This document shows, piece after piece, positions 1 through 6,575 of a stretch of DNA of 16,503 nt. Source of the stretch: an uncultured Gemmatimonadaceae bacterium. Lineage in GTDB: Bacteria; Gemmatimonadota; Gemmatimonadetes; Gemmatimonadales; Gemmatimonadaceae. The stretch lies in contig CATPBN010000256.1 in NCBI GenBank assembly GCA_955652635.1, forward strand, positions 1 through 16,503, written 5' to 3'. The translations under genes and the position numbers were made by a program. The first letter of the stretch is position 1, and each line of letters opens with the position of its first letter. Under the pieces are notes generated by a model. The model was not told the origin of the DNA. It ran no database searches and was given only the letters and a program-made list of their open reading frames with translations.

Positions 1-1181
1 GACGTTAGAGGTTGGAGGCACGACTGCCAGGAACCGTTGCCAGCCTTGTTGATGAAGTTGGTCCCTTCCTGCGCGCGACCCAGTCGCATCAGGGCGCAGC
101 CGAGGTAACCCTGCGCTGCGCGATCCTGTGTGTCAGCTTGTACGGCGCGCACGAAGAACCTTCGCGCAAGATCATACTGCTTGCTGGCGAACAGAACGAG
201 TCCCATCTCTCGCAAAGCAAGTTCGTTCTTCGGATCGAGACGCAGGGCCGTATCGAGCTGGGCGCGGGCCGACGCCAGATCTCCCTCGTCGCGCGAGATT
301 CGGGCGAGATATACGTGCGGCCTCGCGGCTGTCGGATCGTCCTTTACCGCCTGCGCGAATTCACCGCGCGCCTTCTCGCGCTGCCCGCTTGTCATCGCGG
401 TAATTCCAGTTGTCATTGCGTCGCCGCTGGACCCGCCGCGTCGAAAGGCGAACCAGATACCAACAATGAAAACGAGAATCACGGCTGCGCCGATCACAAC
501 CGGCAGCGACAACTTCGGCATGCGACTTCGACCCTGCGCGGCCGCGAGCGCGTGCTCGACGTTACTGCGACCTACGCCTCCACTTACCGCCCCGCTTCCG
601 CCAGCCGGCGTAAATGAGCCCGGTGGTGGCTGCTCGATTGTTGGGGGGCCGGACATTTTTCTGCCGGCGTAGGTTGGAGGCTGTCTGTATCCCCCACCAG
701 ACGATGGGGGCGCGTACGGCGACGGCGGAGGCTGCGGAGGAGAGGCCGACTGGCGTTGCGATTGGGCGGCGCGCGGCGTGTAGACCGCCTGGAGCGGACT
801 CGACGGTGTCGCGCGTTTTACCGGCGCCTTGCCCGTGAGCGCGGACTCCAGCGATCTGAATCCTTCGAGCGCGGCGTCGCCATCCGCCTGTGTCGGCTTG
901 TAGCTCGTGCGATTGGCGCGGTCGCGCGCGGCGAGAAACTCGAGGAGGGAGTGCGCCTGGTCGAGGGTGATCAGCTCGGCCTGCCTGGCTGCCCGAATCA
1001 GTTGCTGCCCGGTGAGCGACGAATTGCCGACGAGTGCCTGCATTGATGCTTCGGCGCCCGTCCAGAGATCGATAATGTCCGCGGCAAGATCTTCGGCCGC
1101 GCGTGAAGTTTCGAAGTGAGTGAGAACGGGGCGAACCCCGTTCAAAGCGGTGAGCGCCGCCTGGGAATTCTGCGGGCTCAC
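1..1181 (-). CDS. Membrane-anchored TPR protein, 3' end cut by the window edge
   Basis: No function can be named beyond a TPR scaffold. I translated the minus strand by hand from a GTG that overlaps the stop codon of the upstream TPR gene (GTGA, 1178-1181). The frame stays open for 393 codons to the left edge, so the C-terminus is missing. Residues 1-115 look helical and soluble. Residues about 120-205 are a low-complexity Pro/Ser/Gly/Gln linker (for example PPQPPPSPYAPPSSGGG). One hydrophobic segment lies at about 224-246 (LSLPVVIGAAVILVFIVGIW). Tetratricopeptide-like helices follow from about residue 264 to the edge (REKARGEFAQAVKDDP, ASARAQLDTALRLDPKNE, YDLARRFFVRAVQAD). The layout suggests a single-pass inner-membrane protein with a TPR domain on the far side of the linker; which side faces the periplasm is not certain. 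The overlap implies translational coupling to the upstream gene. The start is non-ATG with little Shine-Dalgarno of its own. Confidence 0.8.
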   Translation of the reverse strand, partial: MSPQNSQAALTALNGVRPVLTHFETSRAAEDLAADIIDLWTGAEASMQALVGNSSLTGQQLIRAARQAELITLDQAHSLLEFLAARDRANRTSYKPTQADGDAALEGFRSLESALTGKAPVKRATPSSPLQAVYTPRAAQSQRQSASPPQPPPSPYAPPSSGGGYRQPPTYAGRKMSGPPTIEQPPPGSFTPAGGSGAVSGGVGRSNVEHALAAAQGRSRMPKLSLPVVIGAAVILVFIVGIWFAFRRGGSSGDAMTTGITAMTSGQREKARGEFAQAVKDDPTAARPHVYLARISRDEGDLASARAQLDTALRLDPKNELALREMGLVLFASKQYDLARRFFVRAVQADTQDRAAQGYLGCALMRLGRAQEGTNFINKAGNGSWQSCLQPLT

Positions 1182-2230
1182 CTTAGGATGCGCAAAAGCC
1201 CGGCATTCGCACTACGACGAATGAAGCTCTCTGCATCCTGCTCCGGCTTGGGAGTCTCCTTGAGGCAATTTGCATCGCGCATCTTGTCGACGATCTCCTC
1301 CCAGGTTCCCTCGAAGGTGTTTCCGTCGTCGAGCTTGATCCGGTGGGATTCGGGCGTCGCCTTGACGTCGGCGAAGCTGGAAAGGAGCGCGCCGAACAGC
1401 TCGAGCTGCCCCTTTGCCTCCGTCTGCGCCGCGTCCATGTGCTTCGCCTCGATTTCGGCGAGCATCTCATCGATGTCGTCCAGCTCGCCGGAGAGATCGC
1501 GAAGCCTGTCTTCCCACGGACGGATCTCGGGATCGTTGTCGCGCAGGCGATAGATCATCTTCTTCAGCTCGATCAGTCTCCAGATTCCGAGCTCGTCCCA
1601 GTGATCTTCGGGCGTCGACCGATCGAGGTGATATAGCGCTGCCTCGTAGTCGCCGCGATCATAGAAGATGTTGCCGAGGTAGATGCGAGCTTCGGTGTGA
1701 TCTGGATCCATCTGCAGCGCGCGTCTGAGCGTCGAGATCGCGTTTTCATCGTTGCCCAGCCTGTGTTCAGCGTACCCGATGCAAGACACGGCTTCCGCGG
1801 CGTCGGGCGTCTGCTGCGCGGCAATCTCGAAGAACTGCTTGGATTCGTCGATCAGCCCTTCGCGGAAAAGCGCGCGCCCTATCTGGAGCATCAGCTCGAC
1901 GTCATCCTGGTATCCTAATTCCAAGGTGTGGCGGAAGCTGCGCAACGCCTGCTCCTGCTGGCCGAACTTGAGCAGTGTCTCGCCGAGGCCGGCTAGCGCG
2001 TCCTCGTGGTCCGGATCGAGAACGAGCGCTTCCTCGAAGCTCCGTCGCGCCCAGGCGTATTCCTCGCGGGCATGGTGTGCGTAGCCAACTCCAATGTGGA
2101 GCTCCACCGAATTAGGGTAGAGGCCGAGTCCTTCGCGGAGTACATCCAGAGCTTCGTCATACTGTCCTTCGTTGTACAGTTGATGTGCTCTTTCGTCGTA
2201 CTCTTCAGAACTCAAAAAAGGTGTTGGCAT
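1178..2230 (-). CDS. TPR-repeat protein (350 aa)
   Basis: This is a soluble tetratricopeptide-repeat protein with no signal peptide or membrane segment. TPR units run from about residue 8 to 205, with typical A/G/Y spacing and DPxH loop endings (ALVLDPDHEDALAGLGETLL at 68-87, ALQMDPDHTEARIYLGNIFY at 171-190). Residues about 215-275 are charged and helical, possibly coiled coil. A short C-terminal module (about 296-320) contains HRIKLDDGNTFEGTWEEIV and is of unknown family. TPR folds bind protein partners; the partner here is unknown. The ATG start is supported by GGAGG 10 bases upstream (2241-2245 on the complementary strand) and by a promoter-like pair further up. The stop overlaps the GTG start of the membrane-anchored TPR gene, so the two probably form an operon and may act together. 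Confidence 0.85.
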   Translation of the reverse strand: MPTPFLSSEEYDERAHQLYNEGQYDEALDVLREGLGLYPNSVELHIGVGYAHHAREEYAWARRSFEEALVLDPDHEDALAGLGETLLKFGQQEQALRSFRHTLELGYQDDVELMLQIGRALFREGLIDESKQFFEIAAQQTPDAAEAVSCIGYAEHRLGNDENAISTLRRALQMDPDHTEARIYLGNIFYDRGDYEAALYHLDRSTPEDHWDELGIWRLIELKKMIYRLRDNDPEIRPWEDRLRDLSGELDDIDEMLAEIEAKHMDAAQTEAKGQLELFGALLSSFADVKATPESHRIKLDDGNTFEGTWEEIVDKMRDANCLKETPKPEQDAESFIRRSANAGLLRILR

Positions 2231-2253
2231 GACGACGCACCCTCCAAGGAGTC

Positions 2254-2294
2254 GAGTATAGTCTATTGTACTCTTTAGACACCACTATGTTCAA
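2254..2294 (-). promoter_or_regulatory. Sigma70-like promoter with overlapping dyad, upstream of the TPR gene
   Basis: Reading the minus strand, TTGAAC (2294-2289) is followed after 18 bases by TACAAT (2270-2265), a fair -35/-10 pair. Transcription would start near 2258, leaving a leader of about 28 bases before the ATG at 2230, with GGAGG in it. The -10 is inside an imperfect inverted repeat with GAGTA/TACTC arms (2254-2258 and 2269-2273), which could be a repressor site. The promoter is a pattern match only; no binding factor is identified. Confidence 0.45.
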
Positions 2295-2320
2295 GGGAGT
2301 AACATCCGAGGGATCACTGT

Positions 2321-3532
2321 TCAGGTGACCACCGCGATCTTCTCGGAGAACCGCTGCCAGCTCCCACTCCTGATAGAGTTGTCAATTTCATAGATCGCTT
2401 CGTCGAGCTCCTCTTCCCGGGTAAAGAAGTGAGGGGCAATCCTGATACCAGCGCCTACGCGATAGTCGACGAGGATGTTCTGTGAGAGGAGGTGCTGGGC
2501 CACTTCGTAGGCGTGCGGAACATCCACCGCCACGGTTCCACCTCTCTGCGCCGGATCGCGCGGAGCGTTGACGGAGTAGCCTCGCTCGTCGGCGAGCTCG
2601 ATCAATCGCGACGTGAGACGAATGCTCTTCTCCCGAATCGCAGCGATTCCGGCGCGGAGAAGGATCCTGGGTCCCTCAGCCGCCGCGTAGAGGGCGGGAA
2701 TGACGGGAGTTCCATTCAGCCAGCGGAAGGCGCCCGAGGTGTACTCCATCGTCTCCTCGAACGCGAACGGGCGCGCGTGCGCCTGCCACCCGGTGAGCGC
2801 GGGTTTCAGCTCGTCGCGCACGGCGGGGCTGACATAGAGGAAGCAGCCTCCCGGCCCGCCACACAGCCACTTGAGCACACCACCCGTGAGAAAATCGACG
2901 TTGCTCCGTTTCACGTCCACCGGCACGATTCCGACCGCGTGGAAGGAGTCGAGCGAGACGAGCGCCCCCATCTCGTGCGCGCGCCGGCAAATCGCGTCCG
3001 CATCCATGAGGTACGCGCTGCGGAAGAGAACGTGGGACACTGCAACGATTCGCGTCCTTTCGTCTATCGCGGCGAGAAGTTTGTCGCGGTCGATGCTGAG
3101 TCCATCTTCCGATCGTACCACCACCACGCGCGCTCCGAACCTTTTCGCCATCTCCGCGTAAGCGTAACGCACCGATGGGAAGTCGAGCTCCGTCATGACC
3201 ACGGTGTCGCGACTCTTTGGAAAGTCGATTGATGAGAGGACTGCTGTCTGCGCGATGGTGACGTTGGGCATCATCACCACCTCGCCATTGCCCGCGTTGA
3301 TGAGCGGCGCGATCTCGTTTCCGACATCGACCGGCATCTCCCACCACCCGCGCGCCCACGCCCTTACGCCGAGCTCGCCCCAGTCCCGCGCGTACTCGGC
3401 GAGCTTCGCTGGAACGGTGCGCGGCATCGGCCCGAGCGAGTTGGAAACGAGATAGTTCGTCTTCTCGAGGATCGGGAATTCAGCTCTGAAGGCGAGCAGT
3501 GGATCGCGCTGCTGGCTCTCCGCCGGACTCAC
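2321..3532 (-). CDS. Kynureninase-like PLP-dependent enzyme (aminotransferase class V fold)
   Basis: This is a fold-type I PLP enzyme, closest by motif to kynureninase, which cleaves L-kynurenine to anthranilate and alanine. Visible marks, numbered from the GTG: YLVSNSLGPMP (27-37, compare the kynureninase GNSLG motif); WARGWWEMP (59-67); MPNVTIAQ (88-95); the cofactor-binding LDSFHAVGIVPVDV with Asp195 and His198; the Schiff-base lysine in GGVLKWLCGGPGG (Lys221); and a C-terminal GIRIAPHFFTREEELDEAI. The length of 403 aa suits the family. The frame is open further upstream, but that part lies inside the peptidase gene, so I chose GTG at 3532; TTG at 3538 is an alternative. It starts 22 bases after the M28 peptidase stop and is probably co-transcribed with it. 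No other tryptophan-catabolism gene is nearby, so the substrate could differ, for example as in isopenicillin epimerase-like or cysteine desulfurase-like relatives. Confidence 0.75.
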   Translation of the reverse strand: MSPAESQQRDPLLAFRAEFPILEKTNYLVSNSLGPMPRTVPAKLAEYARDWGELGVRAWARGWWEMPVDVGNEIAPLINAGNGEVVMMPNVTIAQTAVLSSIDFPKSRDTVVMTELDFPSVRYAYAEMAKRFGARVVVVRSEDGLSIDRDKLLAAIDERTRIVAVSHVLFRSAYLMDADAICRRAHEMGALVSLDSFHAVGIVPVDVKRSNVDFLTGGVLKWLCGGPGGCFLYVSPAVRDELKPALTGWQAHARPFAFEETMEYTSGAFRWLNGTPVIPALYAAAEGPRILLRAGIAAIREKSIRLTSRLIELADERGYSVNAPRDPAQRGGTVAVDVPHAYEVAQHLLSQNILVDYRVGAGIRIAPHFFTREEELDEAIYEIDNSIRSGSWQRFSEKIAVVT

Positions 3533-3554
3533 TGCCAATCGCTGGGGCCCCGGC

Positions 3555-5210
3555 TCACTGACCCTTTCGAGAAGCGTCGCGTGCAGCTCTGAATTCCGCG
3601 TCCTGGTTCCAGGTCGGGACCGTTCGCGCGTTTCCGAGAGACTGTCCGAAGCGAAACACGATCTCGGCGAGCTGCGTTGCACCGCACAGATCGAAATCGG
3701 GGCGATACTCGTCGGACGGCTGATGGTAGCGGTGGGCCGTGTAGGCTTCCGACTGCGCGAGGCCCCAACCAGCGGGGCGTCCCATGTAATCCGTGCCGCC
3801 CCCAATCGAGACCGATGGAATTCCTGCCTTCGCGAAGGAGAAGTGATCCGAGCGATAGAAGTGTCCCTGCTCCGGATGAGCGTCGGGAGAAATTCGAATG
3901 CCCTCTGATTTCACAAGCTGAGCGAGCGCGGGTCCGAGCGAGCTCTTGTTGTCTCCAGTGACATTGAGATCGCGCACGCGGCCATTGAGGGGCACTATGT
4001 CCATGTTGAGAGCTGCGACGATCTTCGAGACGGGCACGGTCGGGTGTTCGCCGAAGTACGCGGAGCCGAGCAGACCGGATTCTTCGGCGGTGACGAAAAT
4101 GAACAGCTGTGATCGGCGTGGCTTTACTCCTTCCGCCGCGGCGTGCGCAATGGTCAGCACCGAAGCGACGCCGGACGCGTTGTCCGCCGCGCCGTTGTAG
4201 ATCGAGTCTCCGTTGACGACGGGACCGATTCCGAAGTGATCCCAGTGCGCGCTGTACGCAACGTACTCGTCGCGCACCTTTGGATCGATACCTCGCACGA
4301 CTCCGACGACGTTATTCGCCGACATGTGCTGGAGGCTGTTGCGCATAGTCGCATCGATGATGATGCCAGTTGAAACCGGGCGGAAATCGCGGGACTCGGC
4401 GCGCTTGCGGAGATCCGTCATGCTGAGGCCCGCTTGGGCGAGGAGCGCAGTCGCGGCGCTATCCGTGATCCAGCCGCGCACCCCGATCGGGGCTGGCAAA
4501 GAAGGATCGCGCGGAAGGATACGGTGCTCGGTCGAATTCGAATTGACTACTACGTGCCACGGATATCCCGCACGCTCGGTCGTGTGCACGATCAACATTC
4601 CCGCCGCGCCGCGGCGCTCTGCTTCCTCGTACTTATAGGTCCAGCGTCCGTAGTAGGTCATGGCCTTCCCGCCGAACAGATTCGGCTCGTCGGCCGTGGC
4701 GGGCGGATCGTTGACGAGAACGAGCAGAACTTTGCCGCGCACATCGGTGCCCTTGAAGTCGTCCCACCTGTACTCTGGCGCAACGGCCCCGTATCCGACG
4801 AAAACGAGCTCACCGTGCGCGGAGCTGGCGTCGGTCGCGGAGCCGGGCCACACGACGACATCATCCGTGAAGCGGAGGCTGGCGCTGGCTTTGCCTGAAG
4901 CAGTGACTTTGATGGTTGCCGGGTCCGATTTCACGACATCGATCGGAACACGCTGGAAGTAAGAGCTATCTCCGACGCCGCGCTTGACGCCAAATGCCTG
5001 GAGCTGGGTTGCGATGTATTCTTCGGCGAGTCGTCCGCCGCGCGTGGCTGGTGCGCGGCCTTCGAGGAGGTCGGACGAAAGGAAGCGCAGGTGCGCGTCG
5101 ATCTCCTGGGGAGTGATCCGGCTGGGCGCGCCGTCTGTCTGCGCGTGCGTCCTCGAGGCGGAAATGATCGAGATGAGCGCGACTGAGAGCAGAACGGTGG
5201 GACGAGTCAT
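3555..5210 (-). CDS. Secreted M28-family zinc metallopeptidase with PA insert
   Basis: This is an exported di-zinc aminopeptidase-type hydrolase. Residues 1-23 form a signal peptide (hydrophobic VLLSVALISIISA, likely cleavage after THA). A protease-associated (PA) domain spans about 130-290, including VFVGYGAVAPEYRWDDFKG and RGAAGMLIVH. The M28 catalytic domain runs from about 298 to 528. The expected metal and catalytic residues are all present: His322 and Asp324 in AHWDH, Asp343 in AADNASG, catalytic Glu376 and ligand Glu377 in TAEESG, Asp404 in LNMD, and His496 in YHQPSD. At 551 aa it is a usual length for PA-containing members. It should act in the periplasm or outside the cell to release N-terminal amino acids from peptides. 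The start has only a weak AGAG upstream, but the signal peptide supports it. It is divergent from the patatin gene and followed by the kynureninase-like gene. Confidence 0.9.
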   Translation of the reverse strand: MTRPTVLLSVALISIISASRTHAQTDGAPSRITPQEIDAHLRFLSSDLLEGRAPATRGGRLAEEYIATQLQAFGVKRGVGDSSYFQRVPIDVVKSDPATIKVTASGKASASLRFTDDVVVWPGSATDASSAHGELVFVGYGAVAPEYRWDDFKGTDVRGKVLLVLVNDPPATADEPNLFGGKAMTYYGRWTYKYEEAERRGAAGMLIVHTTERAGYPWHVVVNSNSTEHRILPRDPSLPAPIGVRGWITDSAATALLAQAGLSMTDLRKRAESRDFRPVSTGIIIDATMRNSLQHMSANNVVGVVRGIDPKVRDEYVAYSAHWDHFGIGPVVNGDSIYNGAADNASGVASVLTIAHAAAEGVKPRRSQLFIFVTAEESGLLGSAYFGEHPTVPVSKIVAALNMDIVPLNGRVRDLNVTGDNKSSLGPALAQLVKSEGIRISPDAHPEQGHFYRSDHFSFAKAGIPSVSIGGGTDYMGRPAGWGLAQSEAYTAHRYHQPSDEYRPDFDLCGATQLAEIVFRFGQSLGNARTVPTWNQDAEFRAARDASRKGQ

Positions 5211-5231
5211 CGATTTACTCTGTGTGTGTGG

Positions 5232-5250
5232 TGTACGTCAGTACATTATA
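5232..5250 (-). promoter_or_regulatory. Divergent promoter region: TATAAT box and TGTAC-N4-GTACA dyad
   Basis: The 62-base gap between the divergent peptidase and patatin genes holds a perfect TATAAT on the minus strand (5250-5245), placing the peptidase transcription start near 5238 and leaving a leader of about 28 bases. No convincing -35 is visible. Directly downstream and sharing one base is a perfect 14-base dyad TGTAC-GTCA-GTACA (5232-5245), placed where a bound repressor would block transcription start. The factor is unknown. The patatin promoter is not clear; its ATG at 5273 lacks a Shine-Dalgarno sequence. Confidence 0.5.
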
Positions 5251-5272
5251 ACTTCCCGCACCCAACCTTAGC

Positions 5273-6439
5273 ATGGCCCGCCAGACTCCACGAAGCCTGA
5301 AACGACCGTCTCCGTCCAAGCAACGACGCAAGTCGCATAAAATCGCGCTCGTGCTCGGCGGCGGCGGGCTCAAAGGCTTTGCGCACATCGGCGTTTTTCG
5401 CGCGCTGAGGGAGCTCGGGATCGAGCCGACGGTCGTCGCGGGCACGAGCATCGGCGCGCTCATTGGAGCTGCGTACGCCCGGGGAATGGCCATCCCCGAG
5501 ATGATCGATCGCGCCCGCGGGCTTAAGAGGCGCGATCTTTTCCGTCTCAATCGAATGGGTATGCTGCTTGAGCGCCAGCACTCACCCGCGATCTATCTCG
5601 ACGAGCCGCTGAGGAACGTCGTGAAATCGGTGGCTGGAGATAAGAGGTTCGACCAGCTGAAAAAGACACTGCTCGTCAACACCGTGGACATTCAGCGCGG
5701 CTCGCAGATTGTATGGGGATTGCCGGGTCTGCGTGACGTCAGTGTCAACGATGCAGTGTACGCCTCGTGCGCCCTGCCCGGGTTCTACCCTCCGGGCATC
5801 ATCAACGGGAAGCTGTGCGTGGACGGCGGCGTGCTCGACAACCTCCCGGTCTCGATCGCCGGTCGCGGTATGGACGCGGTGATTGCGGTGGACACCGGCT
5901 CCAGCGATCTGGAGCCCGAAAACGATATTCTGACGGCTGGATTCGCGTCGATCTACGTGCGCGCCGCGACGACGATGATGCACGCGCTACAGCTGGCGCC
6001 GTTCGCGACCTGGACGCGTCCGCCGATGATTCTGATCCGGCCGAAGGTCAATCACATCGGATGGTTCAGCTTCTCCCACACCGAAGAGCTGCTGGAGGCG
6101 GGCTACACGGCGGCGATGGAGGCCTGCAAGCATTACGAGGAATGCATCATGTGGGGAATCGGCGTCTTTCCCCGCAGGGCGATGCAGATCACAGTCGATC
6201 GAGAAAAGTGCATCGGCTGCACGCTCTGCACTGCTCTCGCACCCGACGTGATGGCGATGGACTCACACCAGAAGGCGTACCCGCTCACGCCCGTTGTCGA
6301 GTGGTCGCCGGCGGACGGTGATTTCGTGCACCATTGCCCGACGTTCGCAATCGAGGCGACGCGGCTGGAGATGGGCGGCACCCACGAAGGAAAGACCACC
6401 GTTGATCCTACGAGCGAGCCGACTACAAAGACAGGCTAG
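5273..6439 (+). CDS. Patatin-like phospholipase with C-terminal ferredoxin domain (fusion)
   Basis: The N-terminal two thirds is a patatin/RssA-type lipid acyl hydrolase with a Ser-Asp dyad: oxyanion loop GGGGLKG (29-35), nucleophile Ser59 in GTSIG (57-61) and catalytic Asp184 in DGG (184-186). The patatin domain ends at about residue 290. Residues about 303-365 form a ferredoxin module resembling single-cluster [4Fe-4S] bacterial ferredoxins: ITVDREKCIGCTLC (306-319), then HHCPTFAIEA, giving Cys313, Cys316, Cys319 and Cys355 as the likely cluster ligands. The N-terminus is basic (KRPSPSKQRRK), not a signal peptide, so the protein is probably cytoplasmic or membrane-peripheral. Expected chemistry is hydrolysis of an acyl ester in a lipid; the iron-sulfur part could sense redox state or oxygen, or receive electrons. 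The upstream region has no clear ribosome-binding site, yet the ATG is the only sensible start. The single reading frame and standard motifs on both sides argue against a sequencing artefact. Confidence 0.88.
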   Translation: MARQTPRSLKRPSPSKQRRKSHKIALVLGGGGLKGFAHIGVFRALRELGIEPTVVAGTSIGALIGAAYARGMAIPEMIDRARGLKRRDLFRLNRMGMLLERQHSPAIYLDEPLRNVVKSVAGDKRFDQLKKTLLVNTVDIQRGSQIVWGLPGLRDVSVNDAVYASCALPGFYPPGIINGKLCVDGGVLDNLPVSIAGRGMDAVIAVDTGSSDLEPENDILTAGFASIYVRAATTMMHALQLAPFATWTRPPMILIRPKVNHIGWFSFSHTEELLEAGYTAAMEACKHYEECIMWGIGVFPRRAMQITVDREKCIGCTLCTALAPDVMAMDSHQKAYPLTPVVEWSPADGDFVHHCPTFAIEATRLEMGGTHEGKTTVDPTSEPTTKTG

Positions 6440-6491
6440 CGCGACGGGCTAAACAACTGCAAGACCATGCTTTGTATTAGATTAGAGAAGC

Positions 6492-6519
6492 CTGCCGAGC
6501 CGCGAAGTCAGTTCGGCAG
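6492..6519 (+). other. Hairpin between patatin-ferredoxin gene and acnA
   Basis: A perfect 7-base inverted repeat, CTGCCGA (6492-6498) and TCGGCAG (6513-6519), encloses a 14-base loop. It sits 53 bases after the patatin stop and 57 bases before the acnA ATG. No run of T follows on the plus strand, so it is not a classic intrinsic terminator. It could be a weak terminator, or an mRNA leader structure for acnA. Function is not established. Confidence 0.35.
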
Positions 6520-6575
6520 TGGCTCCGCGCACCACTGGCCAGCGCAAGACGCGGCCAAGTTCGGTAAAAAACAAA

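Noticed and set aside
2492..3232. Antisense open frame opposite the kynureninase-like gene
   Set aside because: It lies wholly within a gene with clear motifs; long antisense frames are expected in GC-rich coding DNA and this one has no recognisable domain.
3533..3805. About 90 extra N-terminal codons on the kynureninase-like gene
   Set aside because: They lie mostly inside the conserved end of the M28 peptidase gene, are Arg/Ser-rich without family similarity, and the family N-terminus starts after the GTG at 3532.
6519..6575. GTG start adding 19 residues to aconitase
   Set aside because: The codon is at the edge of a hairpin, has no ribosome-binding site, and the added residues are not part of the aconitase family N-terminus.
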